DNA of 64,000 bases from Ascaphus truei. Taxonomy: Eukaryota; Chordata; Amphibia; Anura; Ascaphidae. Under the pieces are notes generated by a model. That model searched no databases, was not told the origin of the DNA, and saw only the letters and a list, made by a program, of their open reading frames with translations. Made by a program: the position numbers and the translations under genes. The stretch spans positions 1 through 64,000 of the forward strand of contig WSYH01000840.1 in assembly GCA_036426205.1 (NCBI GenBank), read 5' to 3'. The stretch's first letter is position 1; each line of letters begins with the position of its first letter. Of this stretch, positions 20,035 to 31,440 are shown one piece after another.

Positions 20035-20607
20035 TATATACATAAATTAGTGATAATCTATGTTACACCTATAAACAGGCCATTACTGCCTAATCAAGTC
20101 TTGCATGGAATATTGAGCATTCAAAGGCGAACATAAATAATTTGCACAAACAAATTTCGTTATGTTTTATTAAAGCTCTTTTCTCGCTTCATGTAGTATA
20201 ATGTGAGCATAAATAGGAACATGTACCATATGGTATTTAATTGTGTTCATATGTAGCTCACTTCATATTTTTATTTCGCTCATGTACCGGTGTGTGAAAC
20301 CAGCTGCAATTAATATGTAATCACATCATAGAGGTGAACAGAGGGGGTGGTGTCGGGCACAGAGCCAGATCACAGGGTCATGGTAGGGCCAAGTCTTGTG
20401 GGACGGATTACAGATGGTAGAAGCAAATAAAAGGTCAGGGTGGTGTCACGTCTTGGGGGAGGGACTACAGTTGTTAGAAGCTGACAAGGTGAACAGAAGT
20501 TCATCACTTTCATTTGAAATGGTAATTATCTGAATACTTTCACCCACCAGTCCACTATATATTAAAACGTACGTTAGTCATTCGTTCACTCATATATTCT
20601 TTTAACG
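20035..20607. other. Non-coding sequence in the Harbinger interior
   Basis: A/T-rich with no coding frame or repeat that I can name. It lies between the MITE at 19.8-20.0 kb and the trihelix-like ORF. Confidence 0.4.
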
Positions 20608-20877
20608 TTATAGATACGCCACCTTATCACACCAGTACCATCTGTGAGCGACACACTGCATGTGTTGCTGAGTGTCAGCCACATTGAGCGCTACACCTGC
20701 TTCTCTTAAATGTTCGGACAGATCTCTAAACACATTCATAGACATTTCCACAATTAGGTGCTGAATTCTAAGCAGAGTCCACTTTGCTTTCATGGTAGTG
20801 ATGTACATTATTCTAGTTAGATTACTACACAACATATGCAGTGTATGTACAACAGAACACTTAATTTTACAACGCAT
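20608..20877 (-). pseudogene. Possible trihelix (Myb/SANT-like) exon
   Basis: The 89-codon minus-strand frame contains MKAKWTLLRIQHLIVEM, then VFRDLSEHLREAGVALNV and QQHMQCVAHRWYW. The order of a first Trp helix, a VF-L-HLREAG helix and a Q-Q-M-V-HRW helix resembles a trihelix DNA-binding domain. It lies in an intron of the plus-strand Myb-like gene, on the other strand, so it would be a second DNA-binding gene of the element or a captured one. No partner exons were found. The reading is tentative. Confidence 0.3.
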
Positions 20878-21100
20878 TCCTGCATGAACATTGTATGTTG
20901 TATGGTGTTTAAAATAAATGTGCCGATTAGGTTCACATGTACATTTATGTTAGGATGGATAATATATAGATTGCCCTAACCATAACATTGTGATTTCGTT
21001 ATGTGATGCTGATATTTAGCCATAACTACTCCCACTACATATACTTCATGTTAATTATGTACACATGACAATTAAATTCTGATGTTATTCTTCTATATAG

Positions 21101-21196
21101 TTGCTCCTGCAGCTCCTGTGTCACCTGACACTGAACATGTCTCATCACCTGTCTCATCAAGGTCATCATCAAGAATGGAAGGGGAGTGTATGAGGT
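21101..21196 (+). pseudogene. Internal exon of the Harbinger Myb-like gene
   Basis: Between a TTCTATATAG acceptor and a GAG/GTACAG donor, the exon encodes VAPAAPVSPDTEHVSSPVSS, Ser-rich linker sequence. The phase fits exon 2, but the join to 21,555 is one base off. Confidence 0.4.
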
Positions 21197-21554
21197 ACAG
21201 CACATATAATGTGTACATTTGAAGAATTTCATTTGCCATGCAAAATAAATGCCTTTCACATGTAATGAACTTCACATCCGTTATTGTCACAAAAGATGAA
21301 GTGTTTCCTGACAACATGTATTGTGTGTGTTTTAAAGTATCAGCTAGGAGTTGTGATGTTACAACAACATTTAATTCATTCTTCTTTCACACTGAGTCGA
21401 AACTTCATTGTTACTTCAAGCATCATCTTTTAATTGGACACAAATAAAAAATTATGGAAACATGTTATGTGTTCCACTATGAGAACAACTACCATTATAG
21501 TGAAAACAAAGTGAAAGTTCCATGGCAGTTCATAATGTCTTTATTTATTTGTAG

Positions 21555-22510
21555 AACCAGATGTTGCCGCTCAAGGACAAATTCACTCAAGTGACCATGA
21601 ATATGTTGACACTCCTGGATTAACACAGCATTCAATTCCTCCTGCTCATGACACATACTCAGCTATTGCAGCTTCTGAAGAACGAATCTTGGGTGAAGAA
21701 AATCGTCGCCATTCAGAAATTATGTCAATGCTTGAAAGGATGATGTCACTGCATGAAAGGATGCATGAAAGGTCAATATCAGAAATGTCACAAATTAAAA
21801 AAGTCATCATCCAAGTTCCTAAAGAAATCCAAAATGTAAACAGGACATTACAAGCACTAGTTCTGAATGTAAGCCAAGCAAATCAGTTTCGGAGTACAGC
21901 AAGAGAACAATTCCACTTTACCCTATCAGAGGATGGATCTTTACATGCTGCTACTTTTATTCCAGAGTTATCAGTTCTTCATTCCCCAGTTCTGGATGAT
22001 ACCGGTACAGTAGGTGCAAGTTCTGTGCAGGTCCCTGTCAACATCCAACCACTTACATCTGTTCAAAATATGAAACTGACACCTACAAATGAGACACGCA
22101 AAAGAAAGTTAGGGCAACAATTACTAATAACCAGCTTTTGGAAGAAGATTAAAACACAAAAACAAGAAAGTGCTCCACCATCACTCTTGCAATGTTAATC
22201 AAGTGTTTCACAACTGCCACAGCCCACACCCAGTGCCCCTGAACTGCCACAGCCCACACCCAGTGCCCCTGAACTGCCACAGTCCACACCCAGTGCCCCT
22301 GAACTGCCACAGCCCACACTTAGTGCCCCTGAAGTGCAACAGCCCACACTTAGTGCCACTGAAGTGCCACAGCCCACACCCAGTGCCACTGAACTGCCAC
22401 AGGCCAGTACAAGTGGTACAGTTAAGACCGGAGTACTTGGCAGAGGGAAAAGGCAAACACAACAGCCAACAAGCAGGCCTGTGGCTCGCTCTCAAAAGGA
22501 TAAACAATAA
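21555..22510 (+). pseudogene. Last exon of the Harbinger Myb-like gene: coiled coil and decapeptide repeats
   Basis: After a TTTATTTGTAG acceptor the frame reads PDVAAQGQIHSSDHEYVDTP, then ENRRHSEIMSMLERMMSLHE, a Met/Glu/Arg coiled coil for self-association, as in other Harbinger accessory proteins. The frame holds one TAA (22,196-22,198) and then continues unchanged through six to seven LPQPTPSAPE repeats to KRQTQQPTSRPVARSQKDKQ and its final stop at 22,508-22,510. The basic tail may act as a nuclear signal. The single stop suggests a rather young lesion. Confidence 0.6.
22214..22400 (+). repeat. 30-bp tandem repeat encoding LPQPTPSAPE
   Basis: About six units of CTGCCACAGCCCACACCCAG plus TGCCCCTGAA, with few changes. 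The 30-bp period keeps the frame open. Confidence 0.8.
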
Positions 22511-22985
22511 TAAATAATCACATTCACTAATTTTTTTGGTGTACTGGTGTTGTTAACTGCACACTATTTCATGCATAGTGTATGTATGATCATGTACAGA
22601 TGCTTGATAACATTCAAGTATGTCCTTGTACACATGAATGTTTATAAATGCTCACTGACTGAATGAAGGCATATTTTATAACATATGAATATCTATTAAT
22701 CATCAGTTGATTCATGGTATAACATTATTACACACTAGGCATGTTAATGGAAGATGACATTTACTTAGCTCTTGTTCAAGATGAGCTGTATCTGGGTTAT
22801 TTTTGTAATGTAGATAATCATTTCATGCTAATATTATTGACTTACAACTTTAAGTAAGCACCCATATAACAGCATACATTTTAATTATATGTTTTCTTAT
22901 GTCTTAACTCTGTAAGACATTACTTACCTTAATCTTCTTTCATAGTTCATAATGATTTTTGGTTACAATAACAGATCTGTAAGGC
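22511..22985. other. Non-coding A/T-rich sequence after the Myb-like gene
   Basis: No ORF or repeat is supported. It probably includes the 3' untranslated region. Confidence 0.4.
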
Positions 22986-23032
22986 TGTATGAATATATCT
23001 GTAGTCTCTCTGTATCTCTATCTATATATGTA

Positions 23033-23960
<928 letters not shown>

Positions 23961-24139
23961 GTGCACCCGCTACCCCCCGCAAGCCTAAAACACCACCAAT
24001 GGGGAATACCCCCTTCACCTATCCCGCTACCCACAATAAAAAAATTACACACACAGCAGCAGCAGCACAATTAATAAAATAAATATAAATGAATAAAAAT
24101 AAATGAATATAAATAATACATTTAAAATACATTTTTATG

Positions 24140-24372
24140 ATAGTGTAGATTGGCAGAGGGTCTCCGGAGCTGAACCGCTGTGGTTTTAGGTCTGGGACCC
24201 CTGCTCCCGAGAACAGGCCCCTTTAGGGGGGTGCCAGATCCCTCTGCTCTGCTGGTTTACAGGCCGCGATCACGTGATCGGGCCCTTTAAACGCAGAGGG
24301 ATACCGGCACCTCATAAAGGGGGCTGTATCTCAGCTCCCGAGACCCCCTGCACATCTACACTAGCAATAAAA
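24140..24372. repeat. Long imperfect palindrome centred on CGATCACGTGATCG
   Basis: Arms with GGTCTCCGG, GGGACCCCTGCTCCCGAG and GCCCCTTTAGGGGG are repeated in inverse order around CGATCACGTGATCG (24,268-24,281). The centre contains an E-box CACGTG. Related copies are at 24,905-25,150 and 30,210-30,335. Confidence 0.65.
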
Positions 24373-24904
24373 ATGTATTTCAAATTTAATTATTTGTATT
24401 TATTTATTTATTTATATATGTATTGCGGGGATGTGTGTGTGATTCTTTTTATTGTGGGTAGTGGGGGTGGGTGAAGGGGGTATTAGCCCCACGGTGGTTG
24501 TTTTGGGCTTGCGGGGGCGGTGCGGGAGTGGTGAATCCCTCATGAACGTTGCGGTATTAACTGCTACGGTCGTTGAAGCGGTTAAGTACAACCGCAACCC
24601 CCCGCGCAAGTCCTAAACTCACACCAAGGGCCAAATACCCCCTTCACCCACCCCGCTACCCACAATAAAGCAGGCACGGGGTTAACCCTTCATTGCTTAA
24701 CGGTACACGCTATGGTAATGAAGCAGATTTCTGTATTTTTTAATAATATTGAGCAGGCGAGGGGGCCCCTGAGTTTAGATTTTGGCTCAGGGAACCCCCT
24801 GCTCACTGTACAATATTATTAAAAATACAGAAATGCTGCTTCTTACCATAGGATAGCCGCAAGGTAAAGAACGAGTGTTTATTTATATATGTGTTTTATT
24901 TATA
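24373..24904. other. Non-coding, with a small inverted pair around 24,720-24,840
   Basis: Two copies of an AATATTATT-type segment flank a G/C-rich piece. GAAGCAGATTTCTGTATTTTT at 24,719 is inverted near 24,825. No gene seen. Confidence 0.4.
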
Positions 24905-25598
24905 CTGTAAATGTGCAGAGGGTCTCCGGAGACAGAAACCTTTGGGTTTCAGGTCCGGGGACCCCCTGCTCCCCGAGATACAGGCCCCTTTGGGGGTGCC
25001 GGTATCCTCTGCTTGGTTTAACAGGCCGCGATCACGTGATCGGGCCCTTTAACGCAGAGGGATACCGGCACCTATAAAGGGGTCTGTATCTCGGGAGCAG
25101 GGGGTCCCCGACCTGAAATTAGTGCGGTCAGCTCCCGAGACCCTGCAAATCTACACTTTAAATAAAAATGATTGAAAATAATTTTAAATGTGTCGATGTT
25201 TGCGCAGAGAGAGAGCAGCGGATCTCTCTCTGCTGCAAACACATCTCGCCCCCGCCGGCCCATAGTATCATTTATGTATGGCTATATACAGTACTGTATG
25301 TGTACAGTACTGTATGTAGGGGATAGGGCTTTTGTATTACAGTTATATATATATATACAGTATATATACTGCATTACAATTCATTATAGGGGTCAGCTTC
25401 AAAGAGAACAGCTCGCAAGCGCCCCCCCATGGTGTTTACACGGCATTGCAGTATGCAGCCAGCCGGAATAAAATGCTTCAATCCCTGCCGGAAATAACGC
25501 TATACACTTGGAGAAAACGATCACAAACCTCAATCACAGAGTATACCCAAATTCGCGGGACTAGCCGAGCGAGAATAAAGGTGTCGCCACTGTATATA
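24905..25598 (+). repeat. Left arm of the inverted repeats flanking forkhead copy 1
   Basis: In order: a palindromic unit with CGATCACGTGATCG, a GCAGCGGATCTCTCTCTGCTGC hairpin, a TACAGTACTGTATG pair and the CACTGGCGACAC-family right end (GTGTCGCCACTG before TA). The same order is found inverted at 29,752-30,335. The two arms face each other across about 4.15 kb that contains the first forkhead copy. Confidence 0.65.
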
Positions 25599-25599
25599 T

Positions 25600-25636
25600 C
25601 TATATAATCTATATATAATCTATATATCGATCGATA

Positions 25637-25695
<59 letters not shown>

Positions 25696-26085
25696 GAACA
25701 CACAAAAGGAGAAGTTGCTCAACACATAATATATAAGGTTAACTCAAGCCCTTTATATATTTATATATATATATAGCAACTGTAAATATTACTGTATGTT
25801 CATTTGCATGTCTTATATACACACACATACACACACACACATATATACACACACACACATATATATACATACTATATATATACACACAATATATAGTTAA
25901 ATATATAGATATATATATCTATATATCAAGAGAGACAAAAAGAGAGAGTCAAAGAGAGAGAGAGAAACAGAGAGAAAGGGAGAGAGAAAGAGAGAGAGAA
26001 AGAGAACAAGAAAGAGAGAGAGAAAGAGAGAGAGAAACAGAGAGAGAAAGAGAGAGAGAGAAAAACAGAAAAAGAGACAAAGAGA
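25600..26085. repeat. TA, CA and GA-rich microsatellites
   Basis: AT runs at 25,640-25,690, ACAC runs at about 25,818-25,860 and a GAGAGAAAGAGA tract at 25,926-26,085. The same GA tract is found before copy 2 at 30,336-30,450. Confidence 0.85.
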
Positions 26086-26430
26086 GAGATGTGTGTATGG
26101 TTAATTTTAGCTAAGTGTAAGTAGAAATCTGTTCATCATAGCACTGTAGATGATTTCACACACATTGTTATTAAAAGAGTAAACTTGTTTTGCACATTTT
26201 GATTGCCTAAGCCGAAAGTAAAGTTTCGATTCCTGTGAAAAGAAGGTATCTTAGACAAAGAATTTCAGCCAATTATTGTAACAAATTTCTTGTGGGAGAA
26301 AACCTAGTATAACTGTTAGGTTGTATTATAACCTTGGAACAAACCGCGAAGATAACATGTAACTATTCACACATTCAGCAGACATCCGTATGCGTTCAAC
26401 TTAGACACTGTAAACTTGAAGACAGAAGAA

Positions 26431-27069
26431 ATGGCAGGAGCTTCCACATTGCACAGCCATCCACGTAAATCATACAAATGTTTGATTTATGAAGCAATCG
26501 AGTCAACGCCACAGAAAAAGGCAACCGTGGGGAAATCTATGACTTGAAGCAAAACAAATATCCATACTACCAATAACCAGCCAAACAAAGAAATTTTAAA
26601 TCTTCTGTACGTTTCACTATATCCGCAAATGAATGTTTTGAGCGTGTCCATGATCGTCAAGATCAACGATATGGATGCTGGCATGTTGCTTCATCATTTA
26701 AACTTACCATGGAACATGGAACATATCTTATGTTAAATAGCATATTTTTGCCTAATACCAGTTACATTGAAGCCGCACAGACTGTCGCGTCTGCTGATAT
26801 ACCTGCACCGTCCATTCATCAAGACCAGATGCAAGATGGACATAACTAATATGTTATGTATCCAAACTTATATGGCCAATACGAATGTGGCTGTGAAAAA
26901 AAACCAACAACTGTACGTACCTCCGGATGTCTTGTTTGAAGAAGCCACTACAGATCCATATGACGGCCTCACGGAGATGTGTCTGATTCAGGATTCAACA
27001 GTTGCCTCAACCATGGATGATACAGTTGTGCCTGCCTGGAGCGAGCAGTTGCAGCCAAATCAGTTTTGA
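26431..27069 (+). pseudogene. Forkhead (winged-helix) protein, copy 1, broken
   Basis: From ATG 26,431: GASTLHSHPRKSYK, LIYEAIESTPQKKATV, then after a lost G a shifted frame with EIYDL and KYPYY, and SANECFERVHDRQDQRYG with CWHV. This follows the forkhead pattern (SY-LI-AI-S-P, T-EIY-I-PYY, S-LS-N-CF-V, W). In the recognition helix the family's NSIRHNLS is TSV(C/R)FT(L/I)S, so the usual Asn and His base-contact residues are absent. A C-terminal part follows, SYIEAAQTVASADIPAPSIH, ending SEQLQPNQF at 27,069. Lesions against copy 2: one lost G near 26,530, a TAA in the helix before PAKQR and a TAA in the tail near 26,848. The family role is DNA-binding transcription factor. A forkhead gene inside a Harbinger element is unexpected. 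Confidence 0.65.
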
Positions 27070-27399
27070 CTTCTACAAGAATGGTAAATACAAATTTCGT
27101 TATGCCTTTACTCAAATTATATATGTGTACATTAATAATATACACCATTTGTTAGCCAAATGAGTGGATACAGCTTAACATTGCAGACAGCCTTACATGT
27201 AGCGTGCACAAAGACATTATTTCCTATAACAATATACTACATGATGGACCATTAGTACACATTGGTGACGGAGTCCTAAATCATAGATTATTATCGCTTT
27301 TAAAGTATCATTTCAACATGTTACACTAACTGTAACACACACACACCTCATTGTTTAGCATTCAACATATAAAAACAAAGTGTCGCCCACATATAACGT

Positions 27400-27965
27400 G
27401 GTAACGTGGTCATGTCCCAAGGCGTCCTTAAAAAGGTTACCGATTCAAGGCCCACCCCCAACCGACGTGCGCGCATGAAACAGTATTGGCTGTGCCCGTA
27501 GCTTATTGTTACGGTCAGTGCAGTGTGTCATGCGCGCACGTCGGTGGGGCGGTGCGTGCACAGCGCTGGAGGCCAATGTTCATTCAGTGGGAGGGGTGTT
27601 TGCGTGCATTTCACGGTGCCTTAACATGACGTCACACGTATTTTGTTCGCTCATTGGCTGATCGTCCGTTTTGGCCGTGGGCACACGTCCGTTTACAAAG
27701 TTTAGATATGTACATGTGTAGAATTGAATTTGTTTCGCTTCCATATAATAACTTTCAGCCATGATATGCATACTGCTAGCAGCACCATGGAGGGACATGT
27801 ATTGAACGCACAGCGTACACATCGTTTTGCGCATGCGCTAAGACTTAGTCCACACATTCGTGACGTGCGCGCGCAACAGACGTTGTGCGCGCACATTATT
27901 ATGTATACAGGCACCGGAACAAACATATCAGTAGTAATGCCAGGAACGCCATTTGAAAAATGAGA
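27400..27965 (+). promoter_or_regulatory. CpG-rich region with a 17-bp inverted repeat and CRE-like site; short ORF with good start context
   Basis: ACCGACGTGCGCGCATG (27,461-27,477) is perfectly inverted at 27,529-27,545. A CRE-like TGACGTCA lies at 27,627-27,634 (TGACATCA in copy 2). A 58-codon frame with the CACCATGG start context runs 27,787-27,963 (MEGHVLNAQRTHRFAHALRL) and stays open in copy 2 (32,146-32,322) with five replacements. It looks like a promoter or first exon, but no product can be named. Confidence 0.35.
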
Positions 27966-28126
27966 TAGTTCTGTATCTTTAGTTTTATCCTTGCAGTTTA
28001 ATCATATACGTAACTTACTGTATGCGTGAATATCCACAATCATATAGAGATGTGTTAAGCGTTGTCATGCTGAAACATAGATAAATGTGCCATCTTTGAA
28101 CATCATGTGTTTGCTGTATTTCACAG

Positions 28127-28191
28127 ATGTCGAGGATGAATACATGGGACCAATGTATGATTTCAGATGGGACAATCGTTATATTAGATGA
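28127..28191 (+). pseudogene. Candidate last exon of the forkhead gene, copy 1
   Basis: After a TTTCACAG acceptor the frame DVEDEYMGPMYDFRWDNRY ends at TGA. A donor AATG/GTAAAT at about 27,085 would join it in phase with DFYKN if the run of four T before GACTTC were three. Both copies have four T, so the alternative is that the protein ends at LQPNQF. Confidence 0.4.
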
Positions 28192-29375
28192 TTGTGACGA
28201 CTAGCGAACAACTATTATAATAAATATGTAACAATGCTTTCAATGATTGCTGCGCAGATTAACAATCACTACATAATGTTATCCTATTGTGCAAATATTT
28301 ACTATGCACTTAATTATCATAATGATGTTGCTAAGCACTGAAGTTAGATCTTATATTCATAATTTTTAAATTTCTACTAACATTATATGTATTGTCATGT
28401 GATATATGCAAGCAACATTATCACTCAGCAAACACATTAATCTACTATATATTATATTCTTACGTGTGACTTGTCAAAGAATGTAAATGCTACATAACAA
28501 CTCGTAGACATTGTATCTGAACGTACACAATAACAATAGGGAGGTGATAAAAACATTTTAGTCATGTGAATGTTATATTATCACCTAGGTTGTAGTGGTA
28601 ACCTAACATGCATGAGCTAATGAATGTTATGTACAGATCATGAAACCATGAACATTTGTGTGTACATTTAATTCACACGAGTAACTATAGTTTAGTATTA
28701 TTAGTAAACGTTCAACACATACATAGCTAAGTGACGCCGATGATAAAAACAACATTATTTTGTAGGTTTATATTATTTCTGGTAGAACTACATGCATCAC
28801 AAAAAAACTAACACACACACACTATGTTGCTGAAATGTGTGCGTATGTAAATGTCTACTTCATTTATGTTCATATGTTGACAGTAGTTATAAAGGATCAT
28901 GATCATTATGAATAAGTAACGTGAATGAAATAAAAAATGTATTAACTACATTGTCATTGTGTTGAATGATTTAGGAAAAGTTGAGAATCCAAAGAACTAT
29001 ACTTTGGAATGGTGTTAACATTTTGACAAATGTCAGATGTACGTCAAATCAACACACATCTTTCACTTATACATACACATGTGACAATGTAGTAATCAAC
29101 ATGAAGATGAAGTGAGAGAATAAATAATCACATACATTGCAATGTTAATGATGTTTACCACATTTGGGTCATTTCATACAAACATGCATTGAGTGTTAAC
29201 ATCGCTCATGTGCATGAATGGATGTTGTTACGTTGTCAAAATTACATGTTATGTAATGTACGTAATGATTTGAAAACACACTGCACAATAACCACCAAGT
29301 GTAGAAAAACGCACGGACACAATACAGAAACAAAATTTTTCAATTGTCACATCTTTTTCATTACGTTCTCTTTAT
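28192..29375. other. Non-coding A/T-rich part of the duplication
   Basis: No coding frame of note. 28,437-29,375 is absent from duplication copy 2. Confidence 0.5.
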
Positions 29376-29751
29376 ACATCCTGTAACTATACCTGTATCG
29401 AGGTTTGAACATCTTATTACAGATATGAATTCAAATACATACCATGAGCAGTCCTTGGAGTGATATACCTTGAAAAAGAAAACATGAATGAATATAAATC
29501 ATTGTCATGACATGTTCATTAAGGTAAGCAACACACAGAATTGACACTTTTGTATGTGATATGAAACAAAATCTAGAATACGTCAAATATGATCTTAAAT
29601 ACACAATAGTCTACACATCATTGTGACACACATGTCACACTCCAAAAGAAAAATTGTATGTAACCATATTGCACTAGCTATTGGCTATCGACATAGTAGG
29701 TTTATTGTGTATGCATAACCAAAAAGAGCATGTACAGAAAATATAGATTTA

Positions 29752-30335
29752 CACTGGCGACACACTTTATTCGAGCACGGCTAGTCCCGCGAATTCGGGT
29801 ATACTCGGGTGTATTCAGGTTTCTGATAGTTTTCTGCCAGAGTGCATTGCGTTCTTTTCCGGCAGGGATTTAAGCTTTTTATTCCGGCTTGCTGAAATAC
29901 TGCAATGCTGTTAAAATACACATGGTGGCGCTTGCGAGCTGTTCTCTGTGAAGCCGTCACCTATAATGAATTGTAATGCAGTATATATACTGTATATATA
30001 TATATACTGTATAACAACAACCCCTATAAGCCCTAACATACAGTACTGTACACATACAGTACTGTATACTGTATGCATATACATAAATTATACTACTGTA
30101 TGGGCGGCGGGGGCGTGATGTGTTTGCAGCAGAGAGAGATCCGCTGCTCTCTCTCTGCGCAAACATCGGCACAATAAAAATTATTTGAAATACATTTTTA
30201 TTGATAGTGTAGATGTGCAGGGGGTCTCCGGAGCTGAATCGCGTTGGTTTTAGGTCTGGGGACCCCGTGCCCCCCGAGATACAGGCCCCTTTAGGGGGTG
30301 CCGGTATCCCTCTGCGTTTAAAGGCCCCGATCACG
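29752..30335 (-). repeat. Right arm of the inverted repeats flanking forkhead copy 1
   Basis: It begins CACTGGCGACACACTTTATT after TA and then runs through GAATTCGGGTATACTCGGG, the TACAGTACTGTA pair, the GCAGAGAGAGATCCGCTGC hairpin and half of the CGATCACGTG palindrome. This is the inverse of 24,905-25,598. It is cut at 30,335 by the GA tract that begins duplication copy 2. Confidence 0.65.
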
Positions 30336-30336
30336 C

Positions 30337-30382
<46 letters not shown>

Positions 30383-30390
30383 AACAGAGT

Positions 30391-30422
<32 letters not shown>

Positions 30423-30802
30423 AAAACAGAAAAAGAGACAAAGAGAGAGATGTGTGTGTATGGTTAATTTTAGCTAAGTGTAAGTAGAAATCTGTTCATC
30501 ATAGCACTGTATATGATTTCACACACATTGTTATTGTAAATAAAAGAGTAAACTTGTTTTGCACATTTTGATTGCATAAGCCGAATGTAAAGTTTCGATT
30601 CCTGTGAAAAGAGGGTATCTTAGATAAAGAATTTCAGCCAATTATTGTAACAAATTACTTGTGGGAGAAAACCTAGGCGTATAACTGTTAGGTTATATTA
30701 TAACCTTGGAACAAACCGCGAAGATAACATGTAACTATTCACACATTCAGCAGACATCCGTATGCATTCAACTTAGACACTGTACACTTGAAAAGAGAAG
30801 AA

Positions 30803-31440
30803 ATGGTAGGAGCTTCCACATTGCACAGCCATCCACGTAAATCATACAAATTTTTGATTTATGAAGCAATCGAGTCAACGCCACAGAAAAAGGCAACCGT
30901 GGGGGAAATCTATGACTTGATCCAAAACAAATATCCATACTACCAAGAACCAGCCAAACAAAGAAATTTTAAAACTTCTGTATGTTTCACTTTATCCGCA
31001 AATGAATGTTTTGAGCGTGTCCATGATCGTCAAGATCAACGATATGGATGCTGGCATGTTGCTTCATCATTTAAACTTACCATGGAACATGGAAAATATC
31101 TTCTGTTAAATAGCATATTTTAGCCTAATACCAGTTACATTGAATCCGCACAGACTGTCGCGTCTGCTGATATACCTGCACCATCCATTCATCAAGACCA
31201 GATGCAAGATGGACATAACTACTATGATATGTATCCAAACTTATATGGTCAATACGAATGTGGCTGTCAAAACAACCAACAACTGTACGTACTTCCGGAC
31301 GTCTTGTTTGAAGAAGCCACTGCAGATCCATATGACGGCCTCACAGAGATGTGTCTGATTAAGGATTCAACGGTTGCCTCAACCATGGATGATACTGTTG
31401 TGCCTTCCTGGAGCGAGTTGTTGCAGCCAAATCAGTTTTG
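30803..31440 (+). pseudogene. Forkhead (winged-helix) protein, copy 2, one in-frame stop
   Basis: From ATG 30,803 the domain is open throughout: YKFLIYEAIESTPQKKATVG, EIYDLIQNKYPYYQEPAKQR, NFKTSVCFTLSANECFERV, DQRYGCWHVASSF. It ends at TAG (31,121-31,123), where copy 1 has TTG. The same frame then continues through PNTSYIESAQTVASAD, DGHNYYDMYPNLYGQYECGC and LYVLPDVLFEEATADPYDG to SELLQPNQF and a stop at 31,438-31,440. So only one nonsense change separates it from a frame of about 210 codons. The acidic tail rich in D, E, Y and P could be an activation region. Helix 3 (NFKTSVCFTLS) lacks the usual forkhead Asn-His pair. Closest family member is unknown. Confidence 0.7.

Larger units (their letters stand above)
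16555..22510 (+). pseudogene. Harbinger Myb/SANT-like DNA-binding protein gene, four or more exons, broken
   Basis: Exon 1 (16,555-17,141) starts MGERRGKSD, has a long Gly/Val/Ala-rich repeat, then in another frame RRKREEQPRYPRFNEEENRV with LVTGILEHYDSLYG. Exon 2 (17,492-17,796) gives KEMWDQITLAVSACG, RANCRKRFDDIRANLKKK and, after one frame change near 17,640, ATGGGPPAQALMLTPLEEQM. This trihelix domain plus a TGGGPP-LTPxEEQ linker is the mark of the Harbinger accessory protein, which brings the nuclease to the termini and into the nucleus. GT-AG signals and phase agree for exon 1 to 2. Later exons: about 21,101-21,196 and 21,555-22,510 with a coiled coil (MLERMMSLHERMHERSI) and a Pro-rich decapeptide repeat. 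Lesions: a 17-bp tandem duplication near 16,993-17,026, a frameshift in exon 2 and a TAA at 22,196-22,198. Confidence 0.7.
26075..29745 (+). repeat. Direct duplication, copy 1 (contains forkhead gene copy 1)
   Basis: From AGAGAGATGTGTGTATGG to the TATAGATTTA near 29,745, this segment repeats 30,443-33,868 at high identity. Copy 2 lacks 28,437-29,375 and has a different 720-bp segment in its place. Both copies start in the same GA tract. Confidence 0.75.
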
